64,000 nucleotides of DNA from Anaerolineales bacterium (GTDB lineage Bacteria > Chloroflexota > Anaerolineae > Aggregatilineales > J027): NCBI GenBank assembly GCA_020634155.1, contig JACKCI010000001.1:124001-188000 (forward strand), given 5' to 3'. The notes under the pieces are model-generated. The model was not told where the DNA came from and did not search any database. It worked only from the letters and a program-made list of their open reading frames with translations. Position 1 is the first letter of the stretch, and every line of letters begins with the position of its first letter. Shown here one piece after another: positions 41,456-48,975 of the stretch. The translations under genes were made by a program, and so were the position numbers.

Positions 41456-42514
41456 TTATTCAGCACTATAGAGGGTAGAAAGCCACCCAATTAGACCCCC
41501 ATAAAGGATATTAAAAGCTAATAAAGCGATTATATCTAAGAAAGCAAGTCCGCCCACAAGCAGACCTAGCCCTACGCCAACTAACCCTAAGACCAACGCT
41601 ACAGCGATATTACCCACCAAAGGGCCGGGCATCTTCCACTCTAAGCGCCCGTTGTCACGAATAGCAATGTTGAGCCAAGGTAGCACAATCCAAACCAGAC
41701 CAATAGGTAACCCAGAAGCGATATTTTGCCCTATGTAAGCATGCAACAACGCCAAGAATACACCCATAATCGCGGATAGCCGCCAAGGACCGGTACTCCA
41801 TACTGGAACCATTTTGGGCATAGTTGTGGGTGCTGGCATTGGGGGTGTTTCAACAACGAGTGTGTCTTCATCCTCAATTGGCAATAGATGCGGTTCGATT
41901 GGGATAGCCTCCTCGGTGGTTTCTTCAATATCGGTACTGAAAAGCTGAAGGGTGTTATGGGCAAGGGCCTTGATGGTCGATTCAGGGTCTTTAAACGCCA
42001 GATCACGCAAGGTCTGGAGGGCAAGTTCACGGACGTCAGCATCTAATTGGTGCCGGATTGCGCCAAGTTGCTCTATACCATGTTTGCGTTGGATGGGGTC
42101 TTCGTGATCCAGCGAACTTTGAATATCGGTTGGCAAGAGTGGAGTGGGAGGGGCTGGGGGTATCAGGTCTTCTAATAAGGTGAGGACATTCTCCTCTTGG
42201 AATTCCTCGTTTGAGAAGTCAAGAGGCAGAACGCCTTTAAGCGCTCTCGGAAGTTCCTCAATTGGTCCAATTCGCAGCGCGATGATTCGCTTTTGATGTT
42301 GAACAGCCGTATCGAGCAAGGCCAATACACGCGCATCTTTGGTTGCTGCCATCGACAGTGCAACCAATACAACGGGTGCATTCTTGAAGGCCTCAATTTC
42401 TTCATGAGTATCTTTTGCAGCCAATACACATGCGACTTGATGAGATTTCAAGTCCTCGGCAAGGCGTTGAACAAAGGGGGTGTTTTCGGGTGCGTAAATC
42501 ACAAACACTTGCAT
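41456..42514 (-). CDS. TIR-like membrane protein
   Basis: A 352-residue protein. Residues 1-115 have the layout of a TIR domain: MQVFVIYAPENTPFVQRLAEDL as strand A and first helix, VVLVALSMAATKD as box-2-like strand, then IIALRIGPIEELP and a DF end. The glutamate that is catalytic in NAD-cleaving TIR domains has no obvious counterpart (the helix reads ARVLALLDTAVQ), so a signalling or scaffold role seems likelier. Residues about 130-195 form a HEAT-like helical repeat (IQRKHGIEQLGAIRHQLDAD). A Pro/acidic linker leads to four membrane spans (about 235-350). The start is ATG 42514 with GAGGGT. It is the first gene of a three-gene operon. Confidence 0.8.
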   Translation of the reverse strand: MQVFVIYAPENTPFVQRLAEDLKSHQVACVLAAKDTHEEIEAFKNAPVVLVALSMAATKDARVLALLDTAVQHQKRIIALRIGPIEELPRALKGVLPLDFSNEEFQEENVLTLLEDLIPPAPPTPLLPTDIQSSLDHEDPIQRKHGIEQLGAIRHQLDADVRELALQTLRDLAFKDPESTIKALAHNTLQLFSTDIEETTEEAIPIEPHLLPIEDEDTLVVETPPMPAPTTMPKMVPVWSTGPWRLSAIMGVFLALLHAYIGQNIASGLPIGLVWIVLPWLNIAIRDNGRLEWKMPGPLVGNIAVALVLGLVGVGLGLLVGGLAFLDIIALLAFNILYGGLIGWLSTLYSAE

Positions 42515-42529
42515 GGTCAAACCCTCATA

Positions 42530-42558
42530 TGTGTTGCGTAGCATAAATAGATTATAAT
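42530..42558 (+). promoter_or_regulatory. Promoter candidate for the TPR/membrane protein gene
   Basis: Perfect -10 TATAAT (42553-42558) with a weak TGTGTT 17 bases upstream. The -10 overlaps an ATG at 42557 that would otherwise look like the start codon, which implies that translation begins at TTG 42587. Confidence 0.4.
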
Positions 42559-42586
42559 GGAAGCCGTATGGGGAGCAAAAAGTGGT

Positions 42587-43498
42587 TTGAATGATTATTT
42601 ACAGCAAGCAATCGAATATCTAAAAGCCGGAGAAAAAGATAGCGCCCGCAAAGCACTGGTGCGAGTCATTAAGCAAGACCCTAATAATGAGAAGGCATGG
42701 CTTTATATGGTGGCATGTGCCGCTAACCATGCTCAAGTTGAAGCCAGCATTCGCCAATTGCTCCGTATCAGCCCCACCAACAAAAAGTACCAAGACCTTG
42801 CCCAACGTTACCATGTGGAGCCGAGTGCTGCACCACCCTTAAGTGAGCCTCCACATCCACAAAATGTCAAAGAAGCTCTTGACCAAGTTCATACGGTTTT
42901 GCAGACCACATCACCTCCGCAACGGGTTCACCAACCTCGACCAATTGAGACGCCTGAAGAGGAACCGCATGGCTTGCCTGCTTTGGTACGACGGTTGTGG
43001 TTTTGGGTGGTGATTGCCGTCTTAATTATTGTTGGCATTATCACCGCCAGCACCCTCAATAATGAGCAAGTCAAGCGCCATGAGTTATTCACCATCACAG
43101 CGGAGGCTGCCCTGATACAAGGGAGCGAGATTGCTGTCACCAATGCGGCAATTGTAGCAACGGTAGAGCGTTCAGCCACTCACTATTGGGCAACCGAAGC
43201 CTTCTATCAAGCCACTCAACAGCCTGTCAATGTGATACTGCAAGATGAAAACGCGATACAACACGGCACTTTTAAGCGGGGCGAGGTGGTCTATGTTAGG
43301 GTGGAGGGTACCCTCCCAGATTTGGCGCTGTCTGGACGAGTATCAAGTAATGGGGTTGTGCTTTTGTCGCAAGAGGGTCGCACGGATACAGAGCCAATCC
43401 TACTGAGTTTTGAGGATTTGCCAGTGGGAGAACTCCGCCTGACGATTTTCTTGCTAGGGCAACCGATTATTGAAATACCTCTAACCATCGAAAGATAA
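42587..43498 (+). CDS. TPR-type N-terminal, single-span membrane protein
   Basis: About 303 residues. The first 80 residues form a tetratricopeptide-like helical repeat (AIEYLKAGEKDSARKALVRVIKQ; split as two helices, with DPNNEKAWLYM). A Pro/Gln-rich linker follows, then one span at about 142-164 (FWVVIAVLIIVGIITAS) and an outer beta-rich domain of about 130 residues with no recognised family. An ATG at 42557 would add ten residues, but it lies in a TATAAT; GGGGAG upstream of TTG 42587 is compatible with the shorter form. It diverges from the TIR-like operon. The hydrolase gene begins six bases after its stop. Confidence 0.75.
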   Translation: MNDYLQQAIEYLKAGEKDSARKALVRVIKQDPNNEKAWLYMVACAANHAQVEASIRQLLRISPTNKKYQDLAQRYHVEPSAAPPLSEPPHPQNVKEALDQVHTVLQTTSPPQRVHQPRPIETPEEEPHGLPALVRRLWFWVVIAVLIIVGIITASTLNNEQVKRHELFTITAEAALIQGSEIAVTNAAIVATVERSATHYWATEAFYQATQQPVNVILQDENAIQHGTFKRGEVVYVRVEGTLPDLALSGRVSSNGVVLLSQEGRTDTEPILLSFEDLPVGELRLTIFLLGQPIIEIPLTIER

Positions 43499-43504
43499 CA
43501 CACA

Positions 43505-44350
43505 ATGACCCCTGAGAACTGGCGACAAACCGGACACATCATCAAGTTCAAGGACTATGACATTTATACGCGGGTGGTTGGTACACATGGCCCTGCGGTG
43601 TTGGTCTTGCATGGATTCCCCACTAGCAGCTATGACTATGCAAGGCTGATGCCACTGTTGGCTGACCATTATCGGTTTATTTTGTTCGACTTTCTGGGTT
43701 ACGGCTTTTCTGACAAGCCCCAAAAGCATCCTTACTCACTCTTTGAGCAAGCAGATGTGGCCGAGGCTGTTGCCAGCTATTATGGACTTGAGCATGTTTA
43801 TGTGTTGACCCACGATATGGGCAATTCGGTAGTGCTAGAACTGATGAAACGGGGACGGCTGTCTATTGAGCGTGTGGTGATGCTCAATGGCAGCGTTTTG
43901 TTAACTCATTATCGCCCAGTGGTTACTCAAAAGTTGCTGCTGCATCCAACCATAGGCCCGCTTATCACTCGCCTACGTTTAATTCGTCGCCCACTGTTTG
44001 CCCGTCAATTTGGTAAACTCTTTGCCCAGCGTCCCTCGGCTGAGGAAATCATAGAGTTTTGGAGCCTTATTCAATACCATGATGGGATGGCTAACTATCA
44101 TCTTCTCATCCAATATTTGAGTGAGCGCCGCATTCATGAACTAACATGGTTAGATGCCTTGGCACAACACACAGCGCCGCTAACTGTTATCTGGGGACAA
44201 CGTGACCCTGTTGCTATCCCGAAGATTGCTGAAGCTATCCTTGAGCGGCGGCCTGATACCACCTATTTTCCGTTGGATGAAATTGGGCATTTCCCGCAAT
44301 GGGAAGCGCCGCAGACAGTAGCCAACATCGTCCACAAAGCTTTTTCCTAA
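43505..44350 (+). CDS. Alpha/beta hydrolase with aspartate nucleophile (haloalkane dehalogenase/epoxide hydrolase type)
   Basis: A 281-residue cytosolic alpha/beta hydrolase. LVLHGFPTSSYDY has the oxyanion HGFP motif, and the nucleophile elbow THDMGNS has Asp where lipases have Ser, as in haloalkane dehalogenases, epoxide hydrolases and MEST-like proteins. The general base/acid are expected at VIWGQRDPV (Asp) and EIGHFPQWE (His). The natural substrate cannot be named from sequence. It follows the TPR protein by six bases and precedes a DtxR regulator with its own promoter. Confidence 0.88.
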   Translation: MTPENWRQTGHIIKFKDYDIYTRVVGTHGPAVLVLHGFPTSSYDYARLMPLLADHYRFILFDFLGYGFSDKPQKHPYSLFEQADVAEAVASYYGLEHVYVLTHDMGNSVVLELMKRGRLSIERVVMLNGSVLLTHYRPVVTQKLLLHPTIGPLITRLRLIRRPLFARQFGKLFAQRPSAEEIIEFWSLIQYHDGMANYHLLIQYLSERRIHELTWLDALAQHTAPLTVIWGQRDPVAIPKIAEAILERRPDTTYFPLDEIGHFPQWEAPQTVANIVHKAFS

Positions 44351-44356
44351 GAAATT

Positions 44357-44385
44357 TTGCAAATGAATCATAAATTTATTATGAT
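44357..44385 (+). promoter_or_regulatory. Promoter of the DtxR-family gene
   Basis: TTGCAA (44357-44362), 17-base spacer, TATGAT (44380-44385). The region is AT-rich and could also hold the regulator's own operator. Start of transcription near 44392, close to AAAGGAG at 44394-44400. Confidence 0.55.
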
Positions 44386-44414
44386 AGGCGTTGAAAGGAG
44401 ACCCGTGGGGTTTT

Positions 44415-45080
44415 ATGACAATCAGCGCTGTCATGCAAGAATATCTGGCTGAAACATACCGGATTGCTGCGTATCAAACAGAGCCATATGTCAGCACTTC
44501 AGCCCTTGCTGAAGCTATGCAGGTAACGGCTCCGGCTGTGGCGCGGATGGCGACTCGTCTACGCGATGCAGGGTATATTGAGCATGAACCTTATCATGGG
44601 ATGCGCTTGACCAATGTTGGTGAGCGTGAAGCTCTAAAATCCATTCGACGCCATCGACTGACTGAGATTTTTCTCGTTAAAGTTATGGGCTTTGGTTGGC
44701 ACGAGGTTCATGATGAAGCCGATGAAATAGGGGCGGTACTCAGCGATCGACTCGCTGATCGTATGGAGGAACTTTCTGGCTATCCGACTCGTTGCCCGCA
44801 TGGAGAACCTATCCCTTCGGCTGAGGGTATGATGCCTCTAGTTGAGGATATGCTTCTTACTGATGTGGATCCACCTACCGATTTGGTCATTAGCCGCGTC
44901 CGCACCCATGACCGCGAAAAGCTACTCTATTTAGCTGATCTTGGATTAACACCCAACAAAACGATTACCTTAGTTTCACGTGCGCCCTTCAATGGGCCAT
45001 TGCGACTACGGATTGGACGCGATGAGCAGGTAATTGGCAATGAATTGGCGGGTGTCTTACGGGTTGCACGTTTGCCTTGA
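44415..45080 (+). CDS. DtxR/MntR-family metal-dependent regulator
   Basis: A 221-residue three-domain repressor. The winged helix (about 1-65) has VSTSALAEAMQVTAPAVARM and LRDAGYIEHEPYHG; the dimer/metal domain (about 66-130) has HRLTEIFLVKVMGF, HEVHDEADEIGAVLS and RCPHGEPIPS, all with conserved ligands including the Cys-His of the DtxR CPHG motif. A FeoA/SH3-like domain (about 150-221) completes the long DtxR/IdeR form. Fe2+ or Mn2+ is the expected corepressor. A TTG at 44391 is in frame but at the predicted transcription start; ATG 44415 gives the typical SAVMQEYL start. Its target genes are not adjacent, and a terminator follows. Confidence 0.92.
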   Translation: MTISAVMQEYLAETYRIAAYQTEPYVSTSALAEAMQVTAPAVARMATRLRDAGYIEHEPYHGMRLTNVGEREALKSIRRHRLTEIFLVKVMGFGWHEVHDEADEIGAVLSDRLADRMEELSGYPTRCPHGEPIPSAEGMMPLVEDMLLTDVDPPTDLVISRVRTHDREKLLYLADLGLTPNKTITLVSRAPFNGPLRLRIGRDEQVIGNELAGVLRVARLP

Positions 45081-45104
45081 TGCCATTCTATGTTTGAAAA
45101 TGCT

Positions 45105-45132
45105 ACACCGACAGCATGTCGGTGTTTTTTTT
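45105..45132 (+). terminator. Rho-independent terminator after the DtxR gene
   Basis: Perfect nine-base stem ACACCGACA/TGTCGGTGT (45105-45113 with 45117-45125), three-base loop, run of eight T. Confidence 0.9.
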
Positions 45133-45170
45133 GCTATAGTGAGGGCTAAATCCATTAGGATAGGTATTTG

Positions 45171-45758
45171 ATGTCAATTGATTGGAATGCTATCCGAACT
45201 ACAATCCAAGAAACGCAACAAACGCTTGAAACGGACACGCCTTCACCAGCCGTGCGGGGGGCAATTCTGCAACGCCGTGCTGACCAATTGGCAGAGCGCA
45301 ACGCCGCGCCCAACACAACCGCAGACACCTTCGCTGTTTTGACCTTTACCTGCGGCAATGAGCATTATGCGGTTTCGGTGCAATCTGTCCTTGCGGTACT
45401 ACCCATCCGCACCCTGACCCCTATTCCATGTGTGCCAACTTATTATCGCGGGATTATCAATTGGAACAGTAAAATCATCAGCGTGCTGGATATTGTTAGT
45501 TTATTTGAAGGAGCGGCTCCTAGCCCGCAACGTGAGCAATTTGTTGTAGTAGTTCAAGGTTCAGGGCTAGAAATTGGCCTTAATGTCAATACTGTGGGCG
45601 TTGTCACGGAAATCGCACAGCGTACCTTGGTCAGTGCTCAAACGATAGGACAAGATTGGCTGGATGGCATAAGTGCGGTCAGCGCAGAGGGGTTGACAGT
45701 ATTGAACGCAGACCAACTGTTTCGTGACCCACGTATCCATATCTATGAGGAAGCCTAA
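45171..45758 (+). CDS. cheW: CheW-like adaptor protein
   Basis: A 195-residue protein: a variable N-terminal helix region of about 55 residues, then a CheW domain (about 56-185; TFTCGNEHYAVSVQSVLAVLP, PCVPTYYRGIINWNSKIISVLD, GLEIGLNVNTVGVV). It would link chemoreceptors to the CheA kinase at 48965. The N-terminal extension is longer than in minimal CheW. Start ATG 45171 with AGGATAGG. The stop is followed one base later by the first receptor gene. Confidence 0.92.
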   Translation: MSIDWNAIRTTIQETQQTLETDTPSPAVRGAILQRRADQLAERNAAPNTTADTFAVLTFTCGNEHYAVSVQSVLAVLPIRTLTPIPCVPTYYRGIINWNSKIISVLDIVSLFEGAAPSPQREQFVVVVQGSGLEIGLNVNTVGVVTEIAQRTLVSAQTIGQDWLDGISAVSAEGLTVLNADQLFRDPRIHIYEEA

Positions 45759-45759
45759 T

Positions 45760-47094
45760 ATGCAGAAACGCATTGAGTTTGGTGCATGGATTGGCTTTGG
45801 TGGTTGGGTTTGCGGGTTACTGCTTATTCAAGATTTTAACTTTTGGGTCGCTGGCATTGCCCTTGTTTTTGTCACCTTACTGCCACTGATGTTGCGGCAT
45901 TCCCCCTATGCTGCGCCAGTCGTTATTGGCGGACAGGCGCTTGCTTATAGCGTCGTCTTGGTGTTGGTGAAGGATGCCCAAACGTGGCTTGCTGTTGCTC
46001 CATTAGCGGCACTGGTCGTGAGCAATAGCCTTTACATTCAGGGGTATCACAATGAATGGGGATTACTGGTGCTGTGGATACCGCTATCGCAACTCATCAA
46101 TCCAAATGTTGGCTTAACCATCGAGTTTTTAGGACCAGTGGTGCTATGTGTAGGTATCATTGTCTTATATCGCCAATATCCACTATCGTCTGCCTCTGTG
46201 CAAACCATTAGTACACCACGGATGCAAACTACCGCCGAGCATGTAGGGGTTTGGTTTAGCCGCCTTGATGAAGTCGCACAGAATTTGAATGCCAATGCGG
46301 GCACAATTCAACCAGTGATTAGCCAACAATCAGGGCGTATTGTCCAGCAGTCATCTGCGCTGCTGGCCCTACAAAACACCCTTAATGAACTTGATGCTAG
46401 GTATCGTCATACCCAGCAGATGGCACAAGAACTCAGTACAGCATCATATGATAACACGTCACGCCTTGAAGTCGCACTGACTGCTATTCAACACAGTGAA
46501 CGCGATATTGAACGCGCCGATAAGTCTTTGCAAGATGTGGGGCAAGGCCTTGGGCGATTAGCGCTGCACATGCGCCGTATTGGGCAAGTGATTACTTTGA
46601 TGAATGACTTGGCAACCCAAGCCAATTTCCTTGCTATGAACGCTCAAATTGAGGCCGCCCGTGCCAGTGAGCATGGTCAAGGTTTTGTGGTTGTAGCCGA
46701 TGAAGTGCGTGATTTAGCCACCCAATCTCGTCTAGCGACAAAGACTATGAAAGAGTTGGTACAGGAAATTCAACAAGCGATGTTGGATGTTATTGATATA
46801 GCAGAAGCTGGCGATGGTACCTTAAAGGCCTCTCTACAATCGGCTCATGAAGCCAACCAGTCAGTAACCCATGTTCAGAGTGTTGCTACCACTCAAACAG
46901 TAGGCATACAATCTCTAGTAACAGCCCTCGATCAATACCGGGAAGGTTTGTTGCAATTAAAAAGTAGCCTAGAAACGTTGCAACAACTTTCGACCCAAGA
47001 TCAAACCACCACTCATATGATTGACCACCTGAGCCAAACCATCGGACAATTGACGGGCAATCTTTTAATGATTATCGCAGAGGATAATCCATGA
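45760..47094 (+). CDS. Methyl-accepting receptor with polytopic N-terminus
   Basis: A 444-residue chemoreceptor-like protein. The N-terminal 165 residues hold about five to six membrane helices with almost no outer domain, so any signal is sensed in the membrane or by partners. There is no clear HAMP domain. The cytosolic coiled coil has the receptor hairpin tip with ATQANFLAMNAQIEAARA and GFVVVADEVRDLATQS. GAGGAAG precedes ATG 45760. It overlaps the next receptor gene by four bases (ATGA). Confidence 0.92.
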   Translation: MQKRIEFGAWIGFGGWVCGLLLIQDFNFWVAGIALVFVTLLPLMLRHSPYAAPVVIGGQALAYSVVLVLVKDAQTWLAVAPLAALVVSNSLYIQGYHNEWGLLVLWIPLSQLINPNVGLTIEFLGPVVLCVGIIVLYRQYPLSSASVQTISTPRMQTTAEHVGVWFSRLDEVAQNLNANAGTIQPVISQQSGRIVQQSSALLALQNTLNELDARYRHTQQMAQELSTASYDNTSRLEVALTAIQHSERDIERADKSLQDVGQGLGRLALHMRRIGQVITLMNDLATQANFLAMNAQIEAARASEHGQGFVVVADEVRDLATQSRLATKTMKELVQEIQQAMLDVIDIAEAGDGTLKASLQSAHEANQSVTHVQSVATTQTVGIQSLVTALDQYREGLLQLKSSLETLQQLSTQDQTTTHMIDHLSQTIGQLTGNLLMIIAEDNP

Positions 47095-48293
47095 ACCACT
47101 GGACACCTATTCGCAATTTTATATTGGGTATCAGTCTAGCTCCATTAGCGTTGGTTTTGCTGGTGCTATTAGTGACCGACACATGGGAACAGCAGCAAGT
47201 AGTGGGTGTCCTTATGTTAGGATTAGGTTTGAGCGGAGCAGGGGGATGGTATTTTGCTGAGAGCTTTCTACGTCCACAAGTGGTGATTGATGATGATGCT
47301 TTGATGGACTCATTTGAGCGCTTCACTCAACGCTTGCAAGCGGGCGACCTCACGGCACAACTCGACTTACCCTCACATCTCACCAATGAAACTTTTTTAC
47401 ACTTGGCGGGCAGTCTCAACGCGGTTGTGCAATCCCTCCAGACTGCAGTGCGTGAAATCTTAACCAGCGCGGAAGGGGTAGCAGCCAAGGCGGAAGACAT
47501 TTTGCGGGCTACCAACGAACAACTAGGCATGACCACCGAGCAAGATGAGACCGTCATGGAAACGAGCAGCACGGTGCAAGAGGTTCGGGCAACTGTGACC
47601 GAGACTGCCGAGCGGGCTGCCGCCGTTGCAGAAATGGCCCAAACCTCGGTCGATGTGTCAAAAGCTGGTCAACAAGCCGTAAGTGACACGATTGACGGCA
47701 TGAATCTCATTCGCCAGCGCGTAGAAAGTATAGCCGATAATATTTTAGTTTTATCTGAGCATACGCAACAAATAGGAGAAATTATTGCTACGGTATCAGC
47801 ATTGGCTGATCAGAGCAAGCTTTTGGCGCTCAATGCCTCAGTTGAGGCTGCGCGTGCCGGTGAAGAGGGCAAAGGCTTTGGTGTAGTGGCCTTAGAAGTT
47901 CGGAATCTGGCGGAACAGAGCCGTCAAGCTACAAACCAAGTCCGTGATATTTTAAGTGAAATACAGCAAGCAACGAATAGCGCGGTGATGGTTACGGAAG
48001 AGGGGACTAAGGGCGTAGATGCTGGAGTCGAATTGGTAAATCGAGCGGGTTCGAGCATCCGCGACCTTGCTGGAACCATTGAAGAGGCGGCTTATGCTGC
48101 GGTACAGATTGCTGCCAGTACACGCCAACAGACGGTCGGAGTTGATCAATTGATGGCGGCCATGAACAATATCCGCAATGCTATGTCCCAAACTTCCACA
48201 ACCACCATGACTGTTGAGCGCTCGGCCCGTGAGTTAATCACCATTGCCCGTAAATTAACGGAATTTGTGGAGCAGTATCGCACCTATGGATGA
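47091..48293 (+). CDS. Methyl-accepting receptor with two membrane spans and no outer domain
   Basis: A 400-residue receptor. Two spans (about 8-28 and 36-56) joined by a very short loop lead directly into a HAMP-like helix and a long coiled coil. The hairpin tip is LADQSKLLALNASVEAARA followed by GFGVVALEVRNLAEQS. Glu/Gln-rich heptads around residue 150 may be methylation sites. ATG 47091 overlaps the upstream receptor gene; the end overlaps the methyltransferase gene by eight bases. It may form mixed arrays with the receptor encoded just before. Confidence 0.92.
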   Translation: MNHWTPIRNFILGISLAPLALVLLVLLVTDTWEQQQVVGVLMLGLGLSGAGGWYFAESFLRPQVVIDDDALMDSFERFTQRLQAGDLTAQLDLPSHLTNETFLHLAGSLNAVVQSLQTAVREILTSAEGVAAKAEDILRATNEQLGMTTEQDETVMETSSTVQEVRATVTETAERAAAVAEMAQTSVDVSKAGQQAVSDTIDGMNLIRQRVESIADNILVLSEHTQQIGEIIATVSALADQSKLLALNASVEAARAGEEGKGFGVVALEVRNLAEQSRQATNQVRDILSEIQQATNSAVMVTEEGTKGVDAGVELVNRAGSSIRDLAGTIEEAAYAAVQIAASTRQQTVGVDQLMAAMNNIRNAMSQTSTTTMTVERSARELITIARKLTEFVEQYRTYG

Positions 48294-48975
48294 TTATAGC
48301 ACCAGCGCTCGGACATCCGGCTGGCATCACTATCCCGGTGAAGTTTGGGATGAACGCAAGCCCATCACATGGCTTGATGATTGGCCTTTTTGGGCATATT
48401 GCATCCAGCACTATGCTACCTCTGAAGCCCCTATCCTCGAATTAGCCTGCGGCAATGGTCGAATCACACGCCAGTTGGCACTGGCGGGGTATACCGTGAC
48501 CGCTGTTGACCTTAACCCTCACTTCCTTAGCCGAGCCTCGACCTATCTACCAGAACATGTGCGTCCAAATGTGAATCTTATGTTACAAGATGTTATCAAT
48601 CTTGACCTTGACCAACAATTTGCCATAGTCTTGATGACCGATTGGGCCTTTCCTGCGATTCTGACCCAAGACGATCAACTGCGTTTTTTTGAACGGCTTG
48701 GACGCCATTTATCACCCAGCGGGGTTTTTGCCTTTAATACACCCTTGTTGGGGGCTAGTCCAATAGTGGGTCAGTTTGACGCACTAAGCCAAACTGAAAC
48801 CAAGACATCGGCGGAAAATACCATTCGCCTTCGACATAATACTTTGAGTGAGATACTGTTGCTGGGCAAACTGACAGGGTTTGAAATCATTGAAGCCTAT
48901 GGTGGGGTCGATAAGCGTCCGCTGCTGGGTCAGGTTGGCGATGACTTAACATTGGTGATGCGCTATGTCGGGTGA
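48286..48975 (+). CDS. Class I SAM-dependent methyltransferase (not CheR)
   Basis: A 229-residue methyltransferase with SAM loop ILELACGNGRITRQLA, acidic loop TAVDLNPHFL and a following VLMTDWAF motif. It lacks the N-terminal helical domain of CheR, so it is not a standard receptor methyltransferase. It lies inside the chemotaxis-like operon, overlapping both the receptor gene and cheA (11 bases), so co-expression is certain if the operon is transcribed as a whole. The substrate is unknown: either receptor modification by an atypical enzyme or an unrelated small molecule. The frame opens at TTG 48265, but ATG 48286 is preferred. Confidence 0.85.
   Translation: MDDYSTSARTSGWHHYPGEVWDERKPITWLDDWPFWAYCIQHYATSEAPILELACGNGRITRQLALAGYTVTAVDLNPHFLSRASTYLPEHVRPNVNLMLQDVINLDLDQQFAIVLMTDWAFPAILTQDDQLRFFERLGRHLSPSGVFAFNTPLLGASPIVGQFDALSQTETKTSAENTIRLRHNTLSEILLLGKLTGFEIIEAYGGVDKRPLLGQVGDDLTLVMRYVG

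Noticed and set aside
41456..42514. TIR-domain gene as evidence of an antiphage defence system
   Set aside because: No catalytic glutamate is visible, no Thoeris, CBASS, Argonaute or other defence partner is adjacent, and the protein is membrane-embedded with HEAT-like repeats.
42557..42559. ATG as start of the TPR protein
   Set aside because: It overlaps a perfect TATAAT and has no Shine-Dalgarno; TTG 42587 is preferred, though this is not certain.
48286..48975. CheR receptor methyltransferase
   Set aside because: The N-terminal CheR helical domain and its signature are absent; only a generic class I SAM fold is present.
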